From contig NZ_CP107880.1 in NCBI RefSeq assembly GCF_036013745.1, forward strand, positions 4,464,001 through 4,528,000: a DNA stretch of 64,000 bases, given 5' to 3'. Shown here piece by piece: positions 1 to 7,628 of this stretch. The DNA is from Streptomyces sp. NBC_00483 (GTDB lineage: Bacteria; Actinomycetota; Actinomycetes; Streptomycetales; Streptomycetaceae). The translations under genes were made by a program, and so were the position numbers. The first letter of the stretch is position 1. Each line of letters begins with the position of its first letter. The notes beneath the pieces are model-generated. The model was not told where the DNA came from, ran no database searches, and saw only the letters and a program-made list of their open reading frames with translations.

Positions 1-547
1 GCAGGAAGACGATCGCGACGCGCTTCGGGGCCTCGCCCGCGTTCTCCATGCCGAGGCCGTAGAGGTTGGCCTGGATGCGGTACTGGTCGCCGGGCCCGTG
101 CCGCCGGTACTTGGCGAGCGAGGTGGGGCTGACGCACTTCCAGTCGTAGACCGTGCCGGTGAGCCGGTCGTAAAGGTCTGCGCTGCCCGCGATCGTGGCG
201 TCCTCGGTGTAGCCCTGGTGCACGGTGACGCGCTGCTCGACGAGGTAGCGCTCCCCGTTGGGGTCGCGCTGCTCGAACAGCTCGGCGAGCCACGTGTGGA
301 GGGCGGTGCCTTGAACGGATGCCCACGGTTCGCGGTCGGCGCCGGGTGCCTTGGGCCAGTCCATGGACTTGTAGGCGAGGGCGCGGTCGCAGGGGTTGCC
401 GACCTCGGACGGGCCGATGCGGCGCTGCCGGGAGCGGGGCGCGTTGTTCGCGGTGTCGTTGATGAGCTGGCGGATTTGCCGGGCGATGACGTCGCCGGGT
501 GTGGGCTCGGCGACGGGCTTGCCGTGGGCGGTGGGTTGGGCGAACAT
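1..547 (-). CDS. Phage-type PD-(D/E)XK exonuclease (RecB/Cas4-like), 3' end cut by window edge
   Basis: The first 182 residues of a leftward gene are visible; the C-terminus lies off the left edge. The reading reads RIGPSEVGNPCDRALAY near residues 37-53, then GTALHTWLAEL, then GSADLYD and VYDWKC around residues 130-147. The Asp of GSAD and the D-x-K of YDWKC match the PD-(D/E)XK nuclease core found in phage RecB/Cas4-type exonucleases. The ATG at 547 is preceded by AGGAAGGAG at good spacing, which fixes the start. A role in processing or recombining element DNA is known for such phage genes and is inferred here. It lies downstream of the small-gene train 634-2150. The active-site fit is good; the exact subfamily is uncertain. 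Confidence 0.7.
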   Translation of the reverse strand, partial: MFAQPTAHGKPVAEPTPGDVIARQIRQLINDTANNAPRSRQRRIGPSEVGNPCDRALAYKSMDWPKAPGADREPWASVQGTALHTWLAELFEQRDPNGERYLVEQRVTVHQGYTEDATIAGSADLYDRLTGTVYDWKCVSPTSLAKYRRHGPGDQYRIQANLYGLGMENAGEAPKRVAIVFL

Positions 548-633
548 CGCGCTCCTTCCTGCTGGTTGGTGGGGGTGGCCGGGCCCGCTCGGGGGTGGTC
601 GCGGGCCCGGCCGGTCGGTTGGCTACTCGGTGG

Positions 634-897
634 CTACTCGGCGAATGCCTCGTCGGCTTCGCGCTCCTCGCAGTCGACGCAGCCGCAGTCGGTCCACGAA
701 CCGTCGATGAACTCGGCCATGCACTCGCCGTCGTCCTCGGCGGGGTGGTGCTCGGCGGCGCGGGCCTGCTCCTCGGTGAGGGCGCGCTCCTCGTCGGCGG
801 CGTCGAGGCGCAGCTCGGCGTCGCGGTCGTCCGCTTCCATCTCGGCGTAGCTCATGACGTCGGCGTTGGTGAGGTCGTCGTAGTCGGACAAGGTCAC
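634..897 (-). CDS. Small acidic cysteine-containing protein (87 aa)
   Basis: This is a very acidic 87-residue protein, rich in Asp and Glu, ending with a C-x-C-x2-C cluster (CGCVDCE) plus an earlier Cys, which could bind a metal. No family is recognised. The GTG at 897 overlaps the stop of the 35-aa gene upstream (GTGA overlap), so translation is probably coupled. It belongs to the leftward train of element genes. A start at the internal ATG, giving about 73 residues, is possible but lacks the coupling. Confidence 0.55.
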   Translation of the reverse strand: MTLSDYDDLTNADVMSYAEMEADDRDAELRLDAADEERALTEEQARAAEHHPAEDDGECMAEFIDGSWTDCGCVDCEEREADEAFAE

Positions 898-1001
898 TGC
901 TCCTCGGGGGTGTCGAAGGCGCGGTCGACGGCCCAGCACACGAGCAGGCAGCCGAGCCCGAACAGGGCCAGGAAAGCGAGGGCGATGGGCACGATCAGCA
1001 C
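894..1001 (-). CDS. Micro membrane protein (35 aa)
   Basis: Thirty-five residues with one strong membrane segment (PIALAFLALFGLGCLLVCW) followed by a short charged tail ending DTPEEQ. The GTG at 1001 overlaps the stop of the coiled-coil gene upstream, and its own stop overlaps the GTG of the acidic gene downstream. Both overlaps support real, coupled translation despite the small size. Small single-span proteins of this kind are common in actinobacterial mobile elements. No function can be assigned. Confidence 0.5.
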   Translation of the reverse strand: MLIVPIALAFLALFGLGCLLVCWAVDRAFDTPEEQ

Positions 1002-1468
1002 GGGGCACCGCCCGCCTGCTGCTGTCCGGCGAGCAGCGCGCGCAGCTTGCGCACCTGCGGCGCCACGTCGTCGGCCCGCACGTGCTCGGCCTCGGCCGTG
1101 AGCGCGTAGCCGATCGGGTCCTCGTCGACGGGCCGGGTCTCGGCCCGCTCGTCCTCGAGCTCGGCGAGGCGCTCGCGCAGCGCGCGGTTGGCGTGCGTGA
1201 GTTTCCGGGCCTCGTTCTCGGCATTGAGGCGGGCCAGGCCCAACTCCTCGACACGAGCGAGCAGTTCCGCGTTGGTCGCGAACACGGCGTTGCGCTGGTC
1301 CCGGAACGCATCCCGCTGCCTGCGCAGTTCCGCGTGCTCGGCGGCATGCTCCGGGGAGTTGAGGAGTCCGGCGGCGTCGAGGGCGAGCGCGATGCCGGCG
1401 GCGAGGCGGCCCTGCTGCTGCGCGGCGAGGATGACCCCGGACGCAGCGTTGATGGCGCGCGTGTTCAC
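995..1468 (-). CDS. Coiled-coil element protein (157 aa)
   Basis: A soluble protein whose middle, about residues 40-120, is a long charged helix with heptad-like Leu/Ala spacing (EELGLARLNAENEARKL, RALRERLAELEDE), so a coiled coil is likely. It starts at GTG 1468, overlapping the stop of the upstream gene by 4 nt (GTGA). No family is recognised. Its place in the coupled train suggests an accessory element function. Comparable coiled-coil proteins in Streptomyces phages and elements are mostly uncharacterised. Confidence 0.55.
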   Translation of the reverse strand: MNTRAINAASGVILAAQQQGRLAAGIALALDAAGLLNSPEHAAEHAELRRQRDAFRDQRNAVFATNAELLARVEELGLARLNAENEARKLTHANRALRERLAELEDERAETRPVDEDPIGYALTAEAEHVRADDVAPQVRKLRALLAGQQQAGGAPC

Positions 1469-1770
1469 TCGTCGTCACCGTCCTCGCGCTCCGCCTTGAG
1501 GCGGGCGATCTCGGCGCGGGCCTCCGCCAGTTCGTCGGCGGCGGTGCGCTGCCGGTCGGCGACCTCAGCGAGGTTGTCGCGCCAGCGCTGCACACCGGCG
1601 AGGACCCGGTCGGCAACGGCGAGTTGCTGCTCGATCGGCATCCCCGACCGGAACATCACCTGCAGCTCGTTGCCCCTGTGCTCGCCGTCCGGCTGCAACT
1701 CGAGGGACGCGATGGGGTACGGGCCGGACGTCGCGGTGCCGGCCTCGGTCCAGAAGTCGTAGGCGCGCAT
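1465..1770 (-). CDS. Small element protein with C-terminal helix (101 aa)
   Basis: The first half (MRAYDFWTEAGTATSGPYP onward) looks like a small beta-rich domain. The second half is a charged helix (ADELAEARAEIARLKAERE) likely to form a coiled coil. The ATG at 1770 shares bases with the stop of the upstream gene (TGATG), so coupled translation is expected. A longer in-frame reading begins upstream but would run through the neighbouring gene, so the short start is preferred. Function unknown. Confidence 0.55.
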   Translation of the reverse strand: MRAYDFWTEAGTATSGPYPIASLELQPDGEHRGNELQVMFRSGMPIEQQLAVADRVLAGVQRWRDNLAEVADRQRTAADELAEARAEIARLKAEREDGDDE

Positions 1771-2150
1771 CAGGCGGTCACCGCAGCCCGGTCGCGCAGC
1801 TCGGCGGCCTGCTCGTCGGTGAGCGGCAGGTGGTGGCCGGTCATGTGGACCGGGATGCCGGCGAACTCGCCGTCGGCGGCGAGCCAACCGCGGGAGTCGG
1901 ACCGGTGCAGGGTGACGGTGGCCGGGTCGATCTGCAGGGCGACGCGCCACTGCTCGAATGCCTGCCCCGTGTCCATCTGCAGGTTGATGCGGGCGTAGGG
2001 CGTCAGCGAGGTGGCCGAGTGCACGGTGATGTATCCGCCGGGCAGGTTCGCGAACATCGTCGCCATGACGGCGAGGGCCTCGAACGCGGCGCGCTGCTTG
2101 CTGATCTCCAAGTCCGAGATCTGATCGATTTCGGTAAGCTGTGTGGTCAC
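1770..2150 (-). CDS. Hypothetical element protein (126 aa)
   Basis: A 126-residue soluble protein from GTG 2150, preceded by AGAGAGG at 5-nt spacing, which is the best ribosome site in the train. It contains a region with ITVHSATS, INLQMDTGQAFEQW and a C-terminal helix LTDEQAAELRDRAA. I do not recognise the family. It is the first gene of the coupled train 634-2150 and is separated by about 86 nt from the XRE/excisionase-like gene at 2237, from whose promoter it is probably expressed. Confidence 0.55.
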   Translation of the reverse strand: MTTQLTEIDQISDLEISKQRAAFEALAVMATMFANLPGGYITVHSATSLTPYARINLQMDTGQAFEQWRVALQIDPATVTLHRSDSRGWLAADGEFAGIPVHMTGHHLPLTDEQAAELRDRAAVTA

Positions 2151-2236
2151 GGTGACCTCTCTCTGGTGGGGTTGCCGGTCGTGGTCGCTCGGGCCGGGAA
2201 AGTCACGGGCGGCCATCGGCGTTTGTGGGGCCTGTG

Positions 2237-2677
2237 TCAGGCCGCGATCGGGGCGACCGCCGCCTGCTCCGCGTTGCGGCGCAGGTCCTCGGCGGTGAAC
2301 GTGACCCGTCCGCCGTCGCGGTGGTGCCACAGCTCGCGGCGGTAGCACTTCTGCTTGAGCACGCGGGCGCTGGTGTACGGCAGCAGCTGCAGGTCGATGA
2401 CCTCCTGCGGCGTCCAGCGGCGCAGCTCGGCCTGCTCCTTGACCCGGTCCGTCGTGTCCTTCGTGGGCACGTCGTCTCCTTGGTGGGTGATGGCGTCGGT
2501 GCCGACGCCGAGGGCGAGGGCGACCGCACGGAGGCGCTCCGGATCGGGGTGCTGGATCTGACCGGTTTCCAGCCGCGAGAGGTAGCTGCGGTGAATGCCG
2601 GTCCGCGCCTCTAGTGCGCGAAGGCTCAGATCACACTCAGTTCTGCGTGCCCGGATGCGGGTCCCGTTCGGTCTCAC
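2237..2677 (-). CDS. XRE helix-turn-helix protein with excisionase-like second domain
   Basis: Two DNA-binding modules lie in 146 residues. The first, about 5-60, is an XRE fold (LSLRALEARTGIHRSYLSRL with a following ETG). The second, about 85-135, reads RRWTPQEVIDLQLLPYTSAR then CYRRELWHHRDGGRVTF, the winged-helix pattern of MerR/excisionase-type proteins. It could act both as regulator and as recombination directionality factor, but that is inference. It starts at GTG 2677, placed about where transcription should begin, so the mRNA is probably leaderless. It faces the XRE repressor at 2894 across a 216-bp control region and heads the leftward gene train. Confidence 0.7.
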   Translation of the reverse strand: MRPNGTRIRARRTECDLSLRALEARTGIHRSYLSRLETGQIQHPDPERLRAVALALGVGTDAITHQGDDVPTKDTTDRVKEQAELRRWTPQEVIDLQLLPYTSARVLKQKCYRRELWHHRDGGRVTFTAEDLRRNAEQAAVAPIAA

Positions 2678-2684
2678 ACTCGGA

Positions 2685-2724
2685 ATCTAAGGCTGTTCTG
2701 AGGGTGTAGTCAAGGTGTTCTGAG
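2685..2724 (-). promoter_or_regulatory. Leaderless promoter with two TGTTCTGAG operator copies
   Basis: On the minus strand TTGACT (2708-2713) and TTAGAT (2685-2690) are separated by exactly 17 bp, a near-consensus vegetative promoter. The -10 box ends 7 nt before the GTG at 2677, which predicts a leaderless transcript. Two identical 9-bp copies of TGTTCTGAG (plus strand 2694-2702 and 2716-2724) start 22 bp apart. They lie inside the spacer and just upstream of the -35, as expected for a repressor binding two turns of one DNA face. Confidence 0.65.
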
Positions 2725-2893
2725 AGTGGAGGCCTCAGAAGTGAGGGTGAGGCGAGGGTGTGAGGGTGTGGTCAAAGCGCATATGCGGGGCGCATGGTGC
2801 AACCATGGGGCGTAGAAAGATGCACCTAATGCGCAGGTCAAAGGCTCAGAAGCGCTGTCCCCTGGGCTCAGTTGTGAGGCATGATGGGGAACC

Positions 2894-3418
2894 ATGGACC
2901 GTGATTGGAAGCGACTCGGCAAAGCCCTGAAGGCTGACCGCGAGTCCCAAGGCCTCACACAGCCGGACGTCGTCGACGCCCTGGAGTCGAGCCTGTCCAC
3001 GATCCAGGCCATCGAGCGCGGCCAGGAATACGGCAAGCCGACGCGCGCGATCCGTTCCTACGCGAGGCTGCTCAACTGGACTGACGGCTCGGTCGAGCAG
3101 GTGCTGTCCGGCGGCGACCCGAACCACGTCGTCTACGCCACGGCCAGCCTCGGCGGCGGCAAGGCGCCGGCCGATGTCGACCTCGACGACAAGCGCCTGC
3201 CGCTGCGCATCGTGCACGAGCTGAAGGACGACGGCGCGCTGCTCGACACGACCGTCATCAAGGTGGGCGACCACGCGCGTGCCGTCATCGTCGTGAAGGG
3301 TGACCTCGACGCCACGGCCGAGGAGATTGAGGCGGCGCTGAAGGCGTGGCGGGCGACTCAGTCACAGCTGCAGTCGCCGGCCGATGGTGAGTCGCCGTCC
3401 GCGGCCGACGGTTCATAG
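2894..3418 (+). CDS. XRE-family repressor of the element
   Basis: A 174-residue protein with an N-terminal helix-turn-helix (residues about 7-60: LGKALKADRESQGLTQPDVV, then STIQAIERGQEYG) and a C-terminal region of about 80 residues that ends in low-complexity Gln/Ser/Ala. The ATG at 2894 follows GGGGAACC. It diverges from the XRE/excisionase-like gene at 2677. It is the likely maintenance repressor acting on the TGTTCTGAG repeats, which is inferred from position. A second intergenic promoter for this gene was not clear. Confidence 0.7.
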   Translation: MDRDWKRLGKALKADRESQGLTQPDVVDALESSLSTIQAIERGQEYGKPTRAIRSYARLLNWTDGSVEQVLSGGDPNHVVYATASLGGGKAPADVDLDDKRLPLRIVHELKDDGALLDTTVIKVGDHARAVIVVKGDLDATAEEIEAALKAWRATQSQLQSPADGESPSAADGS

Positions 3419-3567
3419 CAGCACTCACGCCCCATTGGGTTGAGACAGGCACAACTGCCCCGAAAGTGTGGAACCATGGCCTGAGCTGACCAGGGGGCCA
3501 CCAAGTCAGACAGGGGTGGTCCTTGGTGTGCGTTCGTTTCTGCGTACGTTTGATCAGAGTGGTGGGT

Positions 3568-3777
3568 ATGCCCCACCAGACGCTCGTGTGGGTAGACCGC
3601 GAGCCATCCCCTGATCATCTCGAAGTCCTCGCCGATGACAGCTTGTTCCGGCGTAGCGTGCTGACGAGCGAGGGCGCGCAGGCTGTCGACGAGGCGCTCG
3701 CCGCGATCCATCCGCAGCTGAATCTGCAGACGGCACGAGTGTGCGCTGCGCATGCGGGCCACGCGGTCGCGGTCTGA
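3568..3777 (+). CDS. Small hypothetical protein before the integrase (69 aa)
   Basis: Sixty-nine residues from ATG 3568, preceded by GGTGGG. A GTG start at 3523 would add 15 residues. It contains the helical stretch DHLEVLADDSLFRRSVLTSE and no recognisable domain. It ends 39 nt before the integrase start, so the two are probably co-transcribed. A reading frame on the other strand overlaps it and cannot be fully excluded, hence moderate confidence. Confidence 0.4.
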   Translation: MPHQTLVWVDREPSPDHLEVLADDSLFRRSVLTSEGAQAVDEALAAIHPQLNLQTARVCAAHAGHAVAV

Positions 3778-3816
3778 AGTCGGCAGTCACAGCGGGAAGT
3801 TCGAGGGGCGGGCGCC

Positions 3817-5187
3817 GTGGCGTATGCAGAGAAGGTCTACAAGGTCAGGGCCGGGAAGGCCACGAAGAAGTTCACGTGGCGGTCCCGGTACCGCAAACCC
3901 GACGGGACGTACGGCAGCGAGCCGGGGTTCCCGACGAAGAACACAGCCGAGTCGTGGGGCGAGGACCAGGAACGAAAGATCAAAGAGGGCACGTGGATCG
4001 ATCCCGATCTCTACCGTGCCGGGTTCGGCAAGTTCGCCCGCAAGTACATGGCCGAACGGCCCAAGCGCGGCCGCACCGTGGGCACCCGGTGGGACCTGCT
4101 CGACAAGCACATCCTGCCCAAGTGGGAGCACGCGCCGCTGATCAGCTTGAACTGGTTCGACGTCGACTCGTGGCAGATGACGCTGCCGTGCGACGACGTG
4201 ACCAAGGGGCACTGCGTGTCGCTGATGTCGACGATCCTCACGGGCGCGGTCGATGCCCGGTGGCTGCCCGTGAATCCGATCCAGGGGCGTCGGCGCACCA
4301 AAGCTGTGTCGACGACGCCCGCGATCGCACCGGCCGGGAGCGACGACGAGAAGGTGTTCACCCCGGAGTCGGTGCTGCAGGTCGCCGAGCGGCTCGGCCC
4401 GGCGAAGGGGCTGCACGTCATCACGACCGCGTGGACCGGGGTCAACTGGGGTGAGGGGCTCGGGCTGCAGCGGGCGAACTGTCTGCGCGTGCGGCGCCAG
4501 CCGTGGGGCAACGGCACGTGGCAGTGCTTCGTGCTGCGCATCGTGCAGGAGGTCGCCGAGTACGAGCAGCGCGACGAGGCCGGCCGGAAGACGGGGACCG
4601 TCCAGAAGATCGAGCCGACGAAGAACGAGTGGCGCACGCGCGATCTGGACCTGCCCCCGTTCCTGGCCCGGTTGTGGTTCCACCACCTTCAGGACTGGCC
4701 GTTCGATTGGATGCTGTGCACGCCGACCGGGAAGTGGTGGCGGCGTTCGAACTGGCTCAAGCAGTTGCGGCCCGCGGCGGATGGGCGCGAGGAGCGTGCC
4801 AAGCGGCAGGGCGCGGCGTATCGCGAGGCGTGGGCGCCGATCGCGCCGGGCATGACGATGCGCTCGCTGCGGCACACGCACGATTCGTGGCAGGACCAGA
4901 TCGGGGTGCGGGCGGCGCTCTCGTTCGAGCAGGCGGGCCACAAGCGGCCGGGCATCAAGGGCGTGTACCAGCACCCGACGCCGGACATGCGGCAGCACCG
5001 GCTCGACGGCATGGAGGAACTGTTCTGGACGGCGATGGGCAACCTTGGGTGGCCGGCGCTGTGGGGCCGGGTGAGTCTCGTGAAGCCGCCCACCGGGGAT
5101 GATCTCCCGAATCTCTCCCAAACGATCTCCATGGAGGATTACCGCCGTGATCGGCGCGGGTACCGCAGCAGGTCAGAAGCCATGTGA
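3817..5187 (+). CDS. Tyrosine recombinase/integrase with atypical catalytic residues
   Basis: 456 residues; size and layout match Streptomyces element integrases, with an SAM-like N-terminal core-binding domain (about 60-170) and a C-terminal catalytic domain (about 190-410). The box II region reads TMRSLRHTHDSW and the end of the domain reads QAGHKRPGIKGVYQHPT, giving the Arg II, His and nucleophile Tyr positions. Two residues are odd: in box I TGVNWGEGLGL the usual catalytic Arg is Asn, and the His of H-x-x-R is Arg. GTG 3817 follows GAGGGG. The gene ends 30 bp before the tRNA fragment at 5218, the usual position of int beside its attachment site. No traSA/traB, rep or prim gene is visible in the window. 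Confidence 0.85.
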   Translation: MAYAEKVYKVRAGKATKKFTWRSRYRKPDGTYGSEPGFPTKNTAESWGEDQERKIKEGTWIDPDLYRAGFGKFARKYMAERPKRGRTVGTRWDLLDKHILPKWEHAPLISLNWFDVDSWQMTLPCDDVTKGHCVSLMSTILTGAVDARWLPVNPIQGRRRTKAVSTTPAIAPAGSDDEKVFTPESVLQVAERLGPAKGLHVITTAWTGVNWGEGLGLQRANCLRVRRQPWGNGTWQCFVLRIVQEVAEYEQRDEAGRKTGTVQKIEPTKNEWRTRDLDLPPFLARLWFHHLQDWPFDWMLCTPTGKWWRRSNWLKQLRPAADGREERAKRQGAAYREAWAPIAPGMTMRSLRHTHDSWQDQIGVRAALSFEQAGHKRPGIKGVYQHPTPDMRQHRLDGMEELFWTAMGNLGWPALWGRVSLVKPPTGDDLPNLSQTISMEDYRRDRRGYRSRSEAM

Positions 5188-5217
5188 TCTAGGGATCCTG
5201 GGGTTTGGTAAGCCAGT

Positions 5218-5262
5218 CTCCTAAAGCGGGTGTCGCAGGTTCGAATCCTGCCGGGGGCACCA
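5218..5262 (+). other. Attachment site: 3' fragment of a tRNA-Arg(CCT) gene
   Basis: The 45 nt run from the anticodon loop (CTCCTAA) through the T-arm (TTCGAAT) to an encoded CCA end. The T-stem pairs (GCAGG/CCTGC), but there is no matching 5' half: upstream sequence belongs to the element. This is the junction left when an element inserts into a tRNA 3' end; the intact tRNA would then lie beyond the left window edge. Bases 5218-5253 are identical to 12236-12271. The amino-acid assignment rests only on the loop sequence. Confidence 0.8.
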
Positions 5263-5266
5263 GTCC

Positions 5267-5308
5267 AGAAGGGGCCCACCTCCGAATTTTCGGAGGTGGG
5301 CCCCTTCT
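5267..5308 (+). terminator. Perfect hairpin terminator after the tRNA fragment
   Basis: Twenty bases (5267-5286) are exactly complementary to 5289-5308 with a two-base centre, giving one of the strongest hairpins in the window. It directly follows the tRNA CCA end and has no T-run, as is usual in Streptomyces. It probably ended the tRNA transcript and now also stops integrase transcription. Confidence 0.75.
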
Positions 5309-5327
5309 GACATCCAGACCTGACATC
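5308..5327 (+). repeat. Attachment-arm repeat, copy 1 (TGACATC x2)
   Basis: TGACATCCAGACCTGACATC holds two TGACATC heptamers 13 bp apart. A near-identical 20-mer lies at 12129-12148, beside the second tRNA core. If the 7-kb island circularised through the 36-bp cores, both copies would flank its joined site, so they could be integrase arm-binding sites. This is inference. Confidence 0.4.
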
Positions 5328-5628
5328 GTCGGCCTCAGTCACCGAAGGTCACCACACCCCTCCCTGAGCAGGACAGTCGTATGTCAGCCGAGGAGTGACT
5401 GTCGCCTGACGAGGTGTACGAGTACATGACCGAGGTCGAGACGACCGGCCCCTGGGATCGGGCAAGCCCTTGCGTGCGGAGCAACAACGGCAAGCGGCTG
5501 ACGCCAGCGCGATAGAACTTTCCCTACTTCATCAAGGCTCGCTCCGCTCGCGGCACGGGGCGCCCCGTGCCGTCGATCATTGCCAACCCAACCGCCAAAG
5601 GGCGCTGTCGCGGATCAACGGCCGCTCT

Positions 5629-5976
5629 GGCCCGCCGGTTGTCGCCACCATGATCCGACCTTGTGGGGAGAACCCTTCAACACCCGTAAGCCCACGAGGC
5701 GCACGCACAAGAACACCCCATCAACCACCATCCGGCCCGAGCCATCACGATCAACCAGAAGGATCGAAGGCCCCACCACGGGGCGGCGCCAGCCGGCCGC
5801 CGCCCCGCCGCCTCCATGCCTCCGTCACCGGCTGCGCGTCGCCGACCGCCCGGCGCTCCCCAAAAGGGCCACAACCAGCAACGAGCCGTAGGAAACAAGG
5901 GGACTTACGCACCACAGGCCAACGACGCTTTGGGTCACCGATCAGGCCGGATCATGGTGGCGACAACCGGCGGGCC
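5629..5976. repeat. 29-bp perfect inverted repeat, arms 290 bp apart
   Basis: Bases 5629-5657 and 5948-5976 are exact reverse complements over 29 bp. The left arm begins GGCCCGCCGGTTGTCGCC. Similarity outside the arms is weak. Between them lies a shorter GC hairpin (5780-5806). Nothing in the arms resembles an insertion-sequence end with a transposase, and none is present. Confidence 0.75.
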
Positions 5977-6128
5977 CACGCTGCCTGATCCACAACCGCC
6001 CTGTGGCCCGCTGATCACACAGGCCACCAGCCGCGATCAAAGACGATGCCTCCGGCGGGGGATCGGCCGACACCGGGGGCCAGGGGAAACGCCGCCGGGT
6101 GCGGGTCCGCGGGTGGTTGCGTGAAGGG

Positions 6129-6277
6129 CTTCCATCCCGTCCGCCGTCGACCCAGGCAAAGCCGAGCAGACGTGGCCCATGGCGTCCAGGTCGTTCGTAC
6201 AGTGGCGCGCTCCACCTGGACGCCATGAACCACGCCCGCACCACATACGTGTGGGTCGACGGCGGACGGGATGGAAG
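6129..6277. repeat. Double inverted repeat forming a long cruciform
   Basis: An outer pair of 26 bp (6129-6154 with 6252-6277, left arm starting CTTCCATCCCGTCCGCC) is exact. An inner pair (6179-6191 with 6213-6225, ATGGCGTCCAGGT and its complement) is exact over 13 bp and extends to about 21 bp with two mismatches. The two pairs are concentric, so the strand could fold into one long interrupted stem with a loop around TCGTTCGTACAG. Confidence 0.75.
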
Positions 6278-6555
6278 CTGGGTTGAGCGGTGGGCTGAGT
6301 ATGAGTGGGAATCGCGCGCAGAACCGGCGAGAGGGCCTCGGTGGGTGACGTGCTGCGGCGGGCCTGTACGCGAGCGAACGGCCAAGTACTGGGCATGTAG
6401 CAAATATGAAGACTCAGCATGCGCTCCGCCGGGTCATGCTCGGCATCCACGCACGCCACTTCCAGGCACGTTACGGCGTCCCGTGGAATAACCTGCCTCG
6501 CCTTCAGCAACGGCGAATCAGGCTCAATCAGAGATCTCACAGTCGCCGTCGGGTC

Positions 6556-7452
6556 ATGCGCACGCTCACCGTGATTTGTGTGGCAGCCGTACTCATCGGC
6601 CTACCGTGGCTGGTGTGGCGAGGCCCCTACGTCATCGACGGCGAGTATCTGGACCGCAGCGAGCTGGCGAAGGGGTCGGCCGCTCTGGTGACTGGTCTGC
6701 GTACCGCACTAGTCGCTGGCACTGCCGCCCTCGGTGCAGGCATGGCCCTGTTCTACACCGCCCGCACATACCACCTCACTCGGCGGGGGCAAATCACGGA
6801 TCGCTTCACCAAGGCTCTGGAGCGCCTCGGCTCGGAGCAGCAGTACGTACGTATCGGCGGCATTCTCGCCATGGAACAAATCTTTCAAGATGCACCAGAG
6901 CAAGCCGCCTCCGATGCCGCCACGGTTCTGCGTCAATTCATTCGCGACCGCACCTCCAAGACAGCCACCACCTCAGAACTGCCCCAAGCTCCAGACGCCG
7001 ACATCCAGATAGCTCTGAACTTTCTGACAGATGTAGACCTGCGCCCGTACGTATCCATTCGCGCAGGTCTAACTCTCCACGAGCTGCACCTCGCTGGTGC
7101 AGTTCTAAGCTACGCCGACCTCACCAGCGCTTTTCTGAAAGACGCGACACTCACCAACGCCAACCTGGAGGGAGCAACGCTCACAGACGCCTTTCTGATC
7201 GACGCGAACCTTGCTGGCGCCAACCTCACCGGGGCCGACCTACGCGGCGCGAGTCTTGTTGGCGCCAACCTCACCGGGGCCGACTTACGCGGCGCAGTAC
7301 TTACCAACGCCAACCTCGCCAACACCGACCTCACGCGAGCCGACCTACGCGGCACGGACCTGTCGGATGTTCGCTGTTTCACTCAACTACTCACGGAAGT
7401 GCACACAGACGAGAAGACCATCCTTCCGTCCGATCCACAGGGCGCCAGATGA
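6556..7452 (+). CDS. Membrane pentapeptide-repeat protein
   Basis: From the ATG at 6556 the protein has two membrane segments (LTVICVAAVLIGLPWLVW and LRTALVAGTAALGAGMAL). A linker with RGQITDRFTKALERLGSEQQ and VRIGGILAME follows, a stretch typical of streptomycete membrane pentapeptide proteins. The last third is about 18 consecutive A(D/N)LxG-type repeats (ANLTGADLRGASLVGANL), which fold as a right-handed quadrilateral beta-helix. Its role is unknown; the family includes proteins that mimic DNA and many without assigned function. An upstream ATG at 6406 would add 50 basic residues; I prefer 6556 because the first membrane helix follows at once. Confidence 0.75.
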   Translation: MRTLTVICVAAVLIGLPWLVWRGPYVIDGEYLDRSELAKGSAALVTGLRTALVAGTAALGAGMALFYTARTYHLTRRGQITDRFTKALERLGSEQQYVRIGGILAMEQIFQDAPEQAASDAATVLRQFIRDRTSKTATTSELPQAPDADIQIALNFLTDVDLRPYVSIRAGLTLHELHLAGAVLSYADLTSAFLKDATLTNANLEGATLTDAFLIDANLAGANLTGADLRGASLVGANLTGADLRGAVLTNANLANTDLTRADLRGTDLSDVRCFTQLLTEVHTDEKTILPSDPQGAR

Positions 7453-7628
7453 AGTGCGACAAGGGTCAGACGCCTCACCACTCAAGGCCGTGCCAGACCC
7501 GTGCCAGATCGGCCGGGGAACCACGGAGAACGGCAGGCATGAGATAGGCCGAACCGCGGGGCCGTTAGGGCGCTCCCCCACACGGCAGGGCCAAACATTG
7601 AGCCACCAAGTTGACGCGGACAGGAAGC

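Larger units (their letters stand above)
5329..6405. other. Gene-free stretch with nested inverted repeats
   Basis: About 1.1 kb between the att fragment and the pentapeptide gene. No reading frame has convincing codon bias, ribosome site or recognisable product. The stretch contains the two inverted-repeat systems listed separately (5629-5976 and 6129-6277) and a 9-bp GC hairpin at 5780-5806. Non-coding function such as an origin, a transfer site or a structured RNA is possible. Confidence 0.5.

Noticed and set aside
98..1101. Plus-strand frames over the left-edge genes
   Set aside because: They are shadows. The minus strand has the nuclease motifs, ribosome sites and start/stop overlaps.
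5139..5342. A minus-strand frame across the tRNA fragment (GRIRTCDTRFRR-like)
   Set aside because: It reads antisense through the tRNA fragment and terminator. Such frames are a common annotation artefact and lack a ribosome site.
5470..5988. A 172-residue plus-strand frame in the gene-free stretch
   Set aside because: It is Arg/Pro-rich with poor codon bias, spans the inverted-repeat arms and has no ribosome site.
6037..6540. Frames on both strands over the concentric inverted repeat
   Set aside because: Their apparent similarity to each other comes from the palindrome itself, and neither has a start signal.
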